A stretch of 64,000 nucleotides of DNA, taken from NCBI RefSeq assembly GCF_963378085.1, contig NZ_OY726395.1, forward strand, positions 434,001 to 498,000, given 5' to 3'. This document shows, one piece after another, positions 54,910-63,007 of this stretch. How positions within the stretch are numbered: position 1 is the first letter of the stretch; every line of letters starts with the position of its first letter. The position numbers and the translations under genes were made by a program. Below the pieces are notes generated by a model. The model was not told the origin of the DNA, searched no databases, and saw nothing but the letters and a program-made list of their open reading frames with translations. The DNA is from Mycolicibacterium sp. MU0050 (GTDB lineage Bacteria; Actinomycetota; Actinomycetes; Mycobacteriales; Mycobacteriaceae).

Positions 54910-56265
54910 TCAGAGACATGTGCCGTTGAGTGAGAATTGCTGCAACGTCCTCAGAAGGTCTTGCCTGAGAGCGTCCTTGGAGTTCGGGTGAGCTGGTAGG
55001 TATGACACCAGTGACAAGAACACCCTCCCCTGCGCTGTTCCCGACAACACTGTTTGGACTCCGCCGCATCGCTGCACAGCGTCCTCCATCGGCCCAAAAT
55101 AGCAGAGCCTCAAGGCGAATAGGTCGGCGTCGGTACCATCAGGACGGGCCGCGGCTGCGTCGACGGCACCAACGTTGGAGCCGCTGATGAGGTTGAACTG
55201 GGCCCCGGTGACTGCATCGCCAGCAGCTTTGAGCAGGCGCTGAGGTGACAGCGGAACCAGAGCATTGGTTGCGCGTTCAAGGTCGGCCAACTCGGCGTGG
55301 TCGCTCAAGGCCTGCTTTACGGCAACCCGAACTTCGGACAGGTCCGTTGTGACGCGCGTGGGGTCGACTTTGACTCCAACCCCGCCGATCGCGTTCGCGC
55401 GGGTGTCTCCCGGGATGCGTTCATTCACAGGCACAAGCACAACGACGGAACCGTCTGCGGCGACCCGTCCGGCGCGCTGCGCGAGACAGGACGAAACCCC
55501 GACTAGGAGCGAATTGTTGGTGCCACCCAGAGACTGAGCCCGTGTCGTCCACTCATCGGCATCGACGAAAACAGTGACCACTGGTGCGGCTGAGGATTCG
55601 GTGGCTGACTTCTGCAGCGCTGGACGTTTTAGGTCGGGTCGAGGACTGGACTTGGCTTGCTCCCGGTTACGCCGGGCCAGGCGGGTGGCGGCCGCGAAGC
55701 CGCGGCACACAGCAGGAATGTCCCGAATCGATTGAACCGCATCCTCGTGAAGTGCGCGCCAGCGTCCGCGCGATGCCGCTGGGGGCCACGAGACAGCGGC
55801 ATCGCGTCCAAGCGCAGCATCAGCTATCGCCTCACAAAGTCCGACACCATCGGTGAGGCAGTGTGAAATAACGAGACTCACACCAGCACCCCCGCCGCTG
55901 AACGGCAGTACTGCGAGATGCCATTCTGGTCCGCTTTCACAGCTGATTGGGGTCCTGGCCTGCTCTTCGAGCCAGTCCTCAAGTGCTTCTCGAGGACGCG
56001 GTGCGGCCATCTCGATGTCCAATGCACGATCGGGAGCCACCCACCGGTGGCGTCCGAATCCCAGCGATGATTGCTCGATGCGGCGAGACAATCGACCCTG
56101 CTGCAGATGGTCGCGGAACCGTTGCAGATTGCCGGCGTTGATCGGATGGCTGTACACCCAGGTGCACTGGAGCACAGTGCTCGAACCAGATGCCCGCGGT
56201 ATGTCGAATGCCGCCTGGTCAAGTACATCCAGGACGTTGCTCACCGATTCATGATTTGAGCGCAT
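54910..56265 (-). CDS. C-domain/WS-DGAT-superfamily acyltransferase, candidate lipopeptide O-acyltransferase
   Basis: A 451-residue protein of the condensation-domain acyltransferase superfamily (PapA, WS/DGAT, NRPS C). The catalytic HxxxDG is visible as SHCLTDGVG at about residues 134-142, and the C-terminal half has the FNLISGSNVG segment where DFGWG-like motifs sit. There is no carrier or adenylation domain. The gene is convergent with NRPS 2 (55 bases between stops) and follows gap by 83 bases on the same strand, so gap and this gene form a unit. The likely role is transfer of acetyl or another acyl group to a hydroxyl of the peptide, such as the predicted threonine; the substrate is inferred from context only. 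Confidence 0.7.
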   Translation of the reverse strand: MRSNHESVSNVLDVLDQAAFDIPRASGSSTVLQCTWVYSHPINAGNLQRFRDHLQQGRLSRRIEQSSLGFGRHRWVAPDRALDIEMAAPRPREALEDWLEEQARTPISCESGPEWHLAVLPFSGGGAGVSLVISHCLTDGVGLCEAIADAALGRDAAVSWPPAASRGRWRALHEDAVQSIRDIPAVCRGFAAATRLARRNREQAKSSPRPDLKRPALQKSATESSAAPVVTVFVDADEWTTRAQSLGGTNNSLLVGVSSCLAQRAGRVAADGSVVVLVPVNERIPGDTRANAIGGVGVKVDPTRVTTDLSEVRVAVKQALSDHAELADLERATNALVPLSPQRLLKAAGDAVTGAQFNLISGSNVGAVDAAAARPDGTDADLFALRLCYFGPMEDAVQRCGGVQTVLSGTAQGRVFLSLVSYLPAHPNSKDALRQDLLRTLQQFSLNGTCL

Positions 56266-56348
56266 AGCGATTGACCCCCCGATTGCGCCGAGATAGTAGC
56301 TGTTGAGAATGACTTGGTAAGTCTCTTAGCTTGTCCTGTGCCCGACCA

Positions 56349-57161
56349 CTAACTGCCGACCCCCTGGACAATCAGGGAGACTCCGACCACCACCAGGATG
56401 GCTGCCATGAACTTCCGGTGGTGGATTACGGTCCAGTCATGGAGTCTCTCCAATGCGGCCTGAGTTTTGTGGGGCACAGCCAGATGAGACAGGAGGATGA
56501 CCTCTTCCACGGTGAGCACCGCGATGACGAACACGACGGCCGCGCCCAACTGCATACCGATGGCCGCACCCGATGTGACGATCAGGGCCAGCGCCAGAAG
56601 GACTCCATCCGCTGGCACCACCATCAACCCGATGACGCCCGAAATCCACGGTGATCCGTTCCGCCACGCTTCACGTGCGCGACGCGCAAATCGCTGGCTG
56701 TTGGAGTCAGATTCGGGCTCGGTATCAGCCGCTGCGCTCACCAGGCGAGAGAGCACCGGCAGAGTCGACGGATCCAACGTCCGCGTCGAAGTGCTGGTAT
56801 CGCGTCGACGCCGCTCCGTCACTGGCTCATCGGCATCCGATTGCGGAGCCTGTGAAGGCCTCCGCAGGCACATCAGGGCGGCTGCGACGATCACCAGCAC
56901 CCCCAGGCCGACCAGTAGCCGCTGTACCAGCGTGCTTGGGCCTGAGTTCATCAACCCCTCCGCCACCGACTTCGACGTTGGTGTCGCGTGGAACACGACC
57001 AATGGGACGAGCAGGAATGCCATGCCTGCCAATAGAGTGCCGAGCCAGTACGCCAGCAGGTTCTGCATGGGGCGTGGTCGCGACAACACCAGCAGAATCA
57101 GTCCGAGGCGCACGGGGTTGATGGTGAGCGCCAGCGCCAGTACTAGCAGTGGTCCCCACAT
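56349..57161 (-). CDS. Gap-like integral membrane protein, lipopeptide/glycolipid export
   Basis: A 270-residue membrane protein similar to the GPL addressing protein Gap and the Sap proteins of sulfolipid-type loci. Hydrophobic segments lie at about residues 3-25, 35-60, 83-100, 173-200, 203-222 and 248-268. A charged, probably cytoplasmic loop at 105-165 is rich in Arg, Ser and Asp. The N-terminal NPVRLGLILLVLSRPRPMQNLLAYWLGT stretch is conserved with the broken copy at 60291-63001. In glycopeptidolipid producers Gap is needed to bring the lipopeptide to the surface, so it is the export candidate here. Confidence 0.85.
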   Translation of the reverse strand: MWGPLLVLALALTINPVRLGLILLVLSRPRPMQNLLAYWLGTLLAGMAFLLVPLVVFHATPTSKSVAEGLMNSGPSTLVQRLLVGLGVLVIVAAALMCLRRPSQAPQSDADEPVTERRRRDTSTSTRTLDPSTLPVLSRLVSAAADTEPESDSNSQRFARRAREAWRNGSPWISGVIGLMVVPADGVLLALALIVTSGAAIGMQLGAAVVFVIAVLTVEEVILLSHLAVPHKTQAALERLHDWTVIHHRKFMAAILVVVGVSLIVQGVGS

Positions 57162-57638
57162 CGTGCCGTCAGCCTTCGTCCGTGGGAGCGGGGCTGGTCA
57201 GCTCTCGCCCCCCGGTTATTGGCACCCTAGTTCCGGAAAGCGCTGTAGTACAGGCCCTTTCGGCAGGCCCACATATATCGCACGACGGATGTACATTGAC
57301 AGACATTGTTATGCCCCCTCATAACGAATCTGGTTCCGGCGACCAAACTCAGCTGGCCCCCTGTCCCCCCTTGGCGGCCAGCCGGCACGTGCGCCGGAGT
57401 CATGCCGTGCTTCCCCCGACTTCGACGCAGATGCCAGCCGACCTCCGTCTTTCACGGTAATTTCATGGCGCGGGGCTGTCTTGAAAACCGGGTAATCCGT
57501 CCCCGCGTATTCAGCGCCCACTTAATGCGACGTGTGTCCAAGCAGGGCGCAGCTGCGCCCATCTGCGAAAACCTCTCATTGGAAGCCGTGTGGCGCGTCT
57601 GTGTACCTGCGTCATCTGAGCCGGTCAACAGAGGGCAA
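57162..57638. other. Non-coding stretch upstream of gap, bordering the IS cluster
   Basis: About 480 bases without a credible gene. It should hold the promoter of the gap-acyltransferase unit. I see no tRNA, clear operator or recognisable gene remnant. It ends in the CAA target duplication of the first IS3-family element. Confidence 0.5.
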
Positions 57639-57705
57639 GGGACTGCCCCCGGTTTGGTTGACTCCTGACCTGTGAGGATTCGTCCTTGCTGGAAGGATCG
57701 ATCTC

Positions 57706-58002
57706 GTGCCAACACCGTTTCCTGCCGAGTTCCGTGCCGACGTCATCGCCGTGGCCCGCAAGGGCGAGGCGCCGTTGCGCCAGATCGCGAAGGACTTCGG
57801 CATCTCGGAGGCCTGCCTGCACCGTTGGCTTAAAATCGCCGACCGCGAGGATGGCCGCGGCCAAACCTCGTCACCGGCCAATGCCGACGAGTTGGCTGCG
57901 CAGCTGCGCGAGGCGCACAAGCGGATCAAACTCCTCGAGCAGGAAGCGGAAGTGATGCGCCGCGCGGTCGGCTATCTGTCCCGGGATGCCAACCCAAAAT
58001 GA
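57706..58002 (+). CDS. IS3-family transposase OrfA (element A)
   Basis: A 98-residue helix-turn-helix protein (LRQIAKDFGISEACLHRWLKIAD) with a C-terminal coiled-coil/leucine-zipper region (LREAHKRIKLLEQEAEVMRRA). It starts with GTG 57706. It overlaps orfB by four bases (ATGA), so OrfB is probably translated by coupling. Confidence 0.85.
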   Translation: MPTPFPAEFRADVIAVARKGEAPLRQIAKDFGISEACLHRWLKIADREDGRGQTSSPANADELAAQLREAHKRIKLLEQEAEVMRRAVGYLSRDANPK

Positions 58003-58865
58003 TGTACCCGCTGGTCCTCGACCTTGCCGCTGACGGCGTGCCCGTCACGGTGACCTGCCGGGTCCTGGGATTCTCCACCCAGGCGTTCTACAAGTGGCGC
58101 AAAGCACCCCTGACGCAGCGCGATTGGGACGACGCGCACCTGATCAACGCCGCCCGCGACATCCACACTGATGATCCGGCCTTCGGATACCGGTTCATCG
58201 CCGACGAACTTCCTCGGCGCGGGATCACGGCCGGCGAGAACCGGGTCGCGCGGTTGTGTTCCCAGGAGCGCATCTGGTCGATCTTCGCCAAGAAGCGTGG
58301 ACTGAACCGTCGATCCGGCCCACCGGTGCACGACGACCTCGTGCAACGCCAGTTCAGCGCCGAGGCCGCCGATCAGGTCTGGCTCGCCGATATCACCGAG
58401 CACCGCACCGACGAGGGCAAGCTCTACCTCTGCGCCATCAAGGACGTGTTCTCCAACCGGATCGTGGGTTACTCGATCGACTCTCGCATGAAGTCCATGT
58501 TGGCCGTGGCTGCCCTGGACCACGCGGTGGCTCTGCGCTCACCGGTCGACACGATCGTCCACTCCGACAGGGGCAGCCAGTTTCGATCGCGAAAGTTCGT
58601 TCATGCGCTGTCACACAATGGGTTACACGGATCAATGGGCCGCGTCGGTGCCTGCGGAGACAACGCGGCCATGGAGTCGTTCTTCGCCCTCCTGCAACGC
58701 AATGTTCTCGACCGGCAACGCTGGACAACCCGAGCTGAGCTACGCCTGGCAATCGTGACCTGGATCGAACGGACCTACCACCGACGCCGGCGCCAACGCG
58801 CACTCGGCAGACTCACCCCGATAGAGTTCGAACTGCTCCACACACCAGTCGCAACCGCGGCCTGA
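57999..58865 (+). CDS. IS3-family transposase OrfB (element A)
   Basis: A 288-residue DDE transposase with HTH_21 and rve domains. The catalytic residues are present: Asp in VWLADITEH, Asp in IVHSDRGSQFRS, Glu in NAAMESFFALLQ. The C-terminal HRRRRQRALGRLTPIEFE is typical. The frame is intact, so the protein may be active, although the element is interrupted close to its right end. Confidence 0.88.
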   Translation: MMYPLVLDLAADGVPVTVTCRVLGFSTQAFYKWRKAPLTQRDWDDAHLINAARDIHTDDPAFGYRFIADELPRRGITAGENRVARLCSQERIWSIFAKKRGLNRRSGPPVHDDLVQRQFSAEAADQVWLADITEHRTDEGKLYLCAIKDVFSNRIVGYSIDSRMKSMLAVAALDHAVALRSPVDTIVHSDRGSQFRSRKFVHALSHNGLHGSMGRVGACGDNAAMESFFALLQRNVLDRQRWTTRAELRLAIVTWIERTYHRRRRQRALGRLTPIEFELLHTPVATAA

Positions 58866-58971
58866 AATTCACACCCCGCGAGTCAACTAAACCCGGGGCA
58901 GTCCTGGGGTTGACCCCTGATGGTGGACACCTGACTGGTGGGACTGCTGGTCCCACGGGAAGGATGTCCGT

Positions 58972-59271
58972 ATGTCGGGCAAGCGGAAGAAGTACACCCC
59001 GGAGTTTCGGGAGCAGGCGGCCCGCTTGGTGATCGAGACGGGCCGGCCGATCGCGCATGTGGCCGCGGAGATCGGTGTGGGTGAGCAGTTGCTGGGGCGC
59101 TGGGTGCGGGTGGCCCGCGAGGCCGCTGGCGCAGGCGATAATGGTGCGGTGCTTGATTCTGATGAGCGTGCCGAGTTGGAGCGGCTGCGCAAGGAGAACG
59201 CTGAATTGCGTTTGGACCGGCAGTTTTTGAAAAAAGCCGCGGCCTTCTTTGCCTCCGAACAGAACCAGTAG
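58972..59271 (+). CDS. IS3-family transposase OrfA (element B)
   Basis: A 99-residue protein with the HTH segment KYTPEFREQAARLVIETGR and a heptad-rich C-terminus (ELERLRKENAELRLDRQFLKKAAAFFA). A run of six A at 59230-59235 lies near its end; the -1 frame from there is open into orfB, so a frameshifted OrfAB fusion is possible. Confidence 0.85.
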   Translation: MSGKRKKYTPEFREQAARLVIETGRPIAHVAAEIGVGEQLLGRWVRVAREAAGAGDNGAVLDSDERAELERLRKENAELRLDRQFLKKAAAFFASEQNQ

Positions 59272-59321
59272 AGGCCTACGGTCTGATCGAGGCGGAGAAG
59301 GCCAATTACGCGATCACCCGG

Positions 59322-60161
59322 ATGTGCGAGCTGCTGGACGTGTCGCGGTCGGGGTTTTACAAATGGCGCAAGTCCCAGGCCGCGGGACCGTCGCCGGCGG
59401 CGCGGCGTCGTGCCGAGTTGGATGTCAAGGTCGCGGCCTTGCATGAGGCCTCCGATGGGGTCTATGGGGCGCCGCGCATCCTGGCCGACCTGCGCGATGC
59501 CGGCGAGACCGTGTCACGCAAGACGGTGGCTGCCTCGCTGCGCCGTCAGGGTCTGGCCGGGATCAGCCCACGTACGTTCGCCCCGGTAACCACCGTGGTG
59601 GATCTGGACGCGCCGCCGATCCCTGACCTGGTCAAACGTCGATTCGATACAGGCCGTCTGGATGGGGTGTGGACCAGCGACATCACCTATCTGCGCACCG
59701 GTGAGGGCTGGTTGTACCTGTGCGCCGTGCGTGACGGCTGCAGCCGGCGGGTGATCGGCTGGGCCATCGATGAGCACCTGCATACCGACCTGGTCGAGGA
59801 CGCGGTGGCGATGGCGGTGGCCATGCGCGGCGAGTTGGCCGCGCAGGTGGTGTTCCATGCTGACCGCGGATGTCAGTACACCAGTGCGCAGTTGGCACGG
59901 TTCGCCCGCAAGCATGATCTGGCCCGCTCGGTGGGCCGCACCGGGGTGTGTTGGGATAATGCTCAGCAGGAATCATTCTGGGCCACAATGAAAGTCGAGT
60001 TCTACGACCGCTACTTGTGGCCCACCAAAGCAGCCGCTAAGCTCGCCGTCGGCGACTGGATCGAACGGGTCTACAACCGCCGACGGCGCCACTCTTCGAT
60101 CGGGATGATCACCCCGGTCGAGTACGAGAACCGGATCACTCAGACGGCACAAGCCGCCTGA
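59322..60161 (+). CDS. IS3-family transposase OrfB (element B)
   Basis: A 279-residue DDE transposase from ATG 59322; the frame is open upstream to the A6 tract. Catalytic residues are Asp in VWTSDITYLRT, Asp in VFHADRGCQYTS and Glu in AQQESFWATMK. The C-terminus YNRRRRHSSIGMITPVEYE is typical of the family. It looks intact. Confidence 0.88.
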   Translation: MCELLDVSRSGFYKWRKSQAAGPSPAARRRAELDVKVAALHEASDGVYGAPRILADLRDAGETVSRKTVAASLRRQGLAGISPRTFAPVTTVVDLDAPPIPDLVKRRFDTGRLDGVWTSDITYLRTGEGWLYLCAVRDGCSRRVIGWAIDEHLHTDLVEDAVAMAVAMRGELAAQVVFHADRGCQYTSAQLARFARKHDLARSVGRTGVCWDNAQQESFWATMKVEFYDRYLWPTKAAAKLAVGDWIERVYNRRRRHSSIGMITPVEYENRITQTAQAA

Positions 60162-60290
60162 CCGAGTGTCCACCCAATGGGGTCAAGCCCAGTCCCCAAA
60201 CGGCCGAACGTGGGTTGATGTGGTTGGTGAAGCTCCGGGAAGGGACTGACGGGCCCTGCCGTCGCCGTGCCGGACCAACGTCAGAGAACG

Positions 60291-60502
60291 TCAAGAGCGG
60301 CCGACAACAACAGACAGATCGGCGCCCATCCCCACAACTTCCTGTGCTGACACCGGGCTAGGTTCGGATGTGCCAGAACCCTCGGCAACCGTGGAAATGG
60401 CTGGCGGGGAGTGCATAACCGCGAGTGGTACCACCAGGCAAAACAGTCCCGAGACGAGAGTTCCAATCCGATACGCCACTAGATTCTGCATTGGTCGGGG
60501 GC
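60291..60502 (-). pseudogene. 3' fragment of a second gap/sap-like gene
   Basis: About 70 codons reading PRPMQNLVAYRIGTLVSG...AEGSGTSEPSPVSAQEVVGMG, clearly related to residues 29-95 of the intact Gap at 56349-57161. The frame ends at 60291 and the C-terminal two-thirds of the protein is missing, so there is a 3' loss in addition to the IS21 insertion. The 90 bases between it and the IS3 cluster hold nothing recognisable. Confidence 0.85.
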
Positions 60503-60564
60503 TGATCGCGCTCATCGAACGTCCCCGGGTGTGCTCGCCGAAATTCCTCACCTGTGAGCACCGG

Positions 60565-61419
60565 TCAGTGTAGGGGTTGACGGGTTCCTGTTGCGGCTCG
60601 ACGGAGGTTTTCGGCGGCGGCGTGGTGGTCGCGTAGCCGGTAGGACTCGCCGTCGAGGTTGATGACCACTGACCGGTGTAGGAGGCGGTCGAGCATGGCG
60701 GCGGCGACGGTGGTGTCACCGAGCACTTCGCCCCAGGCGCCGACCCCGCGGTTGGTGGTGATCACGATGCTGGTCTTCAAATAGCGTTGGGATACAACTT
60801 GAAACAACGCCGAGGCGGCCTCGGCGGGTAGTGGCAGGTAGCCCAGTTCATCGATCACCAGCAGTGTCGGGCCGGCGTAGAACCGCATGGTGGTGGCCCA
60901 GCGTCCCTCGATGGCGGCGCGGTGGCAGCGTGCGGCCAGGTCGGCGGCGGTGGTGAAGTAGGTCCGATATCCAGCATGTGCTGCAGCCCTTGCCAATCCA
61001 ACCGAGAGGTGCGTCTTTCCTGTCCCCGGCGGTCCGATCAGTAGAACGTTGGTGGCCGATTCGAGATAGCGGCAGGTGCCCAGTTCGTCGATCAGTGCGC
61101 GGTCGATGCCGGCGGCGGCGTCGACATCGAAATCGGCGAGGGTAGCGGGGGTGGGCAGGCTGGCGAACCGTAACCTTCCTGCGAGGCGGCGGGCGGTGCT
61201 GGCATCGACTTCCACGGCCAGCAGCCGCTCCAGGGCCACTGTGAGTGACAGGCCTTCGGCGGCGGCCTGGTCGAGTATTGACGGCAGGGCCTCGGCGGCA
61301 GCGGCGAGTTTGAGCTCGGCCAGGTGTGACCGTAGCTGCTGATAGCGGCTCGCCGCGGCCGCCGGTGTCTCGGTGGTGGTGCCGGTGGTGGTTTTAGGTG
61401 TGCGTGGGGTGGGGGTCAT
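60565..61419 (-). CDS. istB: IstB-like ATP-binding transposition helper
   Basis: A 284-residue AAA+ ATPase, with Walker A in LLIGPPGTGKTHLSVGLA (about residues 126-143) and Walker B in LLVIDELGYLPL (about 191-202). It assists the IstA transposase in target selection. The ATG overlaps the istA stop by four bases. It appears intact. Confidence 0.92.
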   Translation of the reverse strand: MTPTPRTPKTTTGTTTETPAAAASRYQQLRSHLAELKLAAAAEALPSILDQAAAEGLSLTVALERLLAVEVDASTARRLAGRLRFASLPTPATLADFDVDAAAGIDRALIDELGTCRYLESATNVLLIGPPGTGKTHLSVGLARAAAHAGYRTYFTTAADLAARCHRAAIEGRWATTMRFYAGPTLLVIDELGYLPLPAEAASALFQVVSQRYLKTSIVITTNRGVGAWGEVLGDTTVAAAMLDRLLHRSVVINLDGESYRLRDHHAAAENLRRAATGTRQPLH

Positions 61420-62777
61420 TGCAGGGTCCTTTTCTGGGCGGCCCGCTCGTAGGCGGACAGGTCGATGACAGTGGAATCGGTTGATGGCGTGGTTGATTCG
61501 GCTGAATTGGCGGTGTTGTCGCGGAGTGCAAGGAGTTGCGCGGCAGCGGTTTTGGCGGCCGGGCCGGGTGGGATGCGTTCCTTGCGGCGGTGTGGTCGTC
61601 CGGTGTTAGCGGTGGCCATCGCCGCGGTGTCCAGGGCGATGATGTGGCCGCTGTCGCGGACCATCACACCGAGCCCGTCTGCAGCCATGCGGTGCCGGGC
61701 GATCACGATCCCACTGGTGGTGGCGATGTCGCAGAACTGGCCGCCGATTGGGTGGCTGATCGTCACCTGCGCGGCAGCCAGCTCCGGTGGCACCGAGTAC
61801 CGGTTGCCTCGGTAGGACACCAACGCTTGGCGCGAGGCGGTCCGGGACTGCGACACGATCACCGGATACGGCGTCGCCGGCACCGGCGTCAGCGGCTCGG
61901 CCTTGGCGACTACGGCGACCGAGGATCGCCCGTCAGCGGTGGCACGGATGCGGGTGTCACCGCGCACGCGGGCGAAACGATCCACACTGGCTTGGGCCTG
62001 TTCAACGGTCACCTCGTCAGCCAGGGTCCGCCACCAGCGTTGCGCGGCAGTGTGATTGACCTTCTCCACCACGCCTTTGCGGTTACCGCGCCGCGGCGGG
62101 CAGATCGCCACCGCGACCCCGTAATGTTTGGCGACCCCGGCAAACGATGCGGTGACTCGGCCTGAGCCGGGATCGCAGACGGTGGCCATCCGGTCGAACC
62201 GCCACACCCTGCTCAGTCCACCCAGGCCGCGGCAGATCGTGTCGATGGCGGCGACCAGGTGAGGTTGATCCATCGACGGTGAGAGCACTGCGCGCCACTT
62301 CCCGGAATGTGCCAGCGAGCCGACCAACAGGAACGCCTTCTTGCCCCATCCCCACGAATCGGGTGGACCGGGCAATTCCAGCCAGTCCCACTGGGTTTCC
62401 TCACCCGGCGGGTGCGCAATGATGGCGTTGGGCCGGTCGGTGGCGGTGCGACACGCTTGGCAGTCCGGCCGCAACCCTCGGGTGCGGATGTTGCGGGTCA
62501 GGCTCTGATACGACAGCCCGAAGCCCAGGTCTTCGAGTTCGTCGTAGAGGGTGCGGGCCCACAAGTGCGGGTCCTCGACCAACCGGGCGGTGACGTAGTC
62601 GATGAACGGGTCGAATGCGTCCGGCCCCGGCCTGGCCCGCACTCCGGGCTCGGCGTCGCCGGCCAGATACTTGCGGACCGTTTTGCGGTCGAAGCCGGTG
62701 TGACGGGCGATCGCAGAGATCGACCAACCACGTTTGCGTAGGGCGTGTACTTCCATGTCGTCCTCCCATGTGAGCAT
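61416..62777 (-). CDS. istA: IstA-like transposase of the IS21 family
   Basis: A 453-residue transposase: N-terminal HTH (LRKRGWSISAIARHTGFDRKTVRKYLAG, about residues 13-40), then a DDE core with Asp in EETQWDWLELP, Asp in VWRFDRMATV and Glu in RKGVVEKVNHTAAQRWW, and a C-terminal beta-barrel region. Start ATG 62775-62777. The 138 bases between its start and the element end hold the terminal repeats. Confidence 0.92.
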   Translation of the reverse strand: MLTWEDDMEVHALRKRGWSISAIARHTGFDRKTVRKYLAGDAEPGVRARPGPDAFDPFIDYVTARLVEDPHLWARTLYDELEDLGFGLSYQSLTRNIRTRGLRPDCQACRTATDRPNAIIAHPPGEETQWDWLELPGPPDSWGWGKKAFLLVGSLAHSGKWRAVLSPSMDQPHLVAAIDTICRGLGGLSRVWRFDRMATVCDPGSGRVTASFAGVAKHYGVAVAICPPRRGNRKGVVEKVNHTAAQRWWRTLADEVTVEQAQASVDRFARVRGDTRIRATADGRSSVAVVAKAEPLTPVPATPYPVIVSQSRTASRQALVSYRGNRYSVPPELAAAQVTISHPIGGQFCDIATTSGIVIARHRMAADGLGVMVRDSGHIIALDTAAMATANTGRPHRRKERIPPGPAAKTAAAQLLALRDNTANSAESTTPSTDSTVIDLSAYERAAQKRTLQ

Positions 62778-62915
62778 GAGAAAGCGGGCCTCCTTCGACT
62801 GGAGCTACTGGCGTCAGACACCAGCAGCATCGAGGGAGGCCCGCCCTTCTCGGCGGAGCCACACGGGTGGGGAATTTCAATGAGCGTCAGTGGGGAATTT
62901 CAGTGAGCGCGGTCA

Positions 62916-63001
62916 GGGCGGGACAACACCAAGAGCATCATCCCGATCCCCAGCGGATTGACCGTCAGCAAGAGCGCCAGCGCTACTGGTGAACCCCACA
63001 T
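62916..63001 (-). pseudogene. 5' fragment of the second gap/sap-like gene
   Basis: From the ATG at 62999-63001 the frame reads MWGSPVALALLLTVNPLGIG and on to VLSRP, matching the N-terminus of the intact Gap. The frame then enters the IS21 element and stops shortly after. The start is six bases beyond the polyketide synthase stop, so pks and this gene were one transcript. Confidence 0.9.
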
Positions 63002-63007
63002 AAGACG

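Larger units (their letters stand above)
58905..60191 (+). mobile_element. IS3-family element B, inserted in the right end of element A
   Basis: Terminal inverted repeats of 26 bp start TGGGGTTGACCCC at 58905 and TGGGCTTGACCCC reading inward from 60191, with 21 of 26 positions matching and GGTGGACAC shared at the inner end. GTCC occurs on both sides (58901-58904 and 60192-60195) as a 4-bp target duplication. Total length is 1287 bp with orfA and orfB. Confidence 0.85.
57639..60196 (+). mobile_element. IS3-family element A, interrupted by element B near its right tip
   Basis: Imperfect terminal inverted repeats begin GGGACTGCCCC at 57639 and run to about 57664; the partner is at 58880-58904, completed by C at 60196. 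Within the 25-bp core the repeats differ at two positions. Removing element B and one GTCC copy gives an element of about 1.27 kb flanked by CAA (57636-57638 and 60197-60199), a 3-bp duplication typical of IS3. It encodes intact orfA and orfB. Confidence 0.8.
60503..62915 (-). mobile_element. IS21-family element inserted in the second gap/sap-like gene
   Basis: About 2413 bp encoding istA and istB. The ends TGATCGCGCTCA (60503 inward) and TGACCGCGCTCA (62915 inward) head imperfect inverted repeats of about 50 bp, each containing repeats of a GCTCANTGAAATTCC type motif, as in IS21 termini. GGGC flanks both sides (60499-60502 and 62916-62919). Removing the element and one GGGC restores the reading VLSRPRPMQN of the host gene. 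Confidence 0.92.

Noticed and set aside
22007..57161. Classical glycopeptidolipid locus (mps1-mps2-gap)
   Set aside because: GPL synthetases make a tetrapeptide and have epimerase domains and glycosyltransferase neighbours. Here there are nine modules, two N-methyltransferases, no epimerase and no glycosyltransferase in the window.
57636..60502. Idea that excising both IS3 elements would also restore the missing 3' part of the second gap gene
   Set aside because: The bases left of the IS cluster do not continue the Gap sequence in any frame and the pseudogene already stops at 60291, so the 3' loss has another cause.
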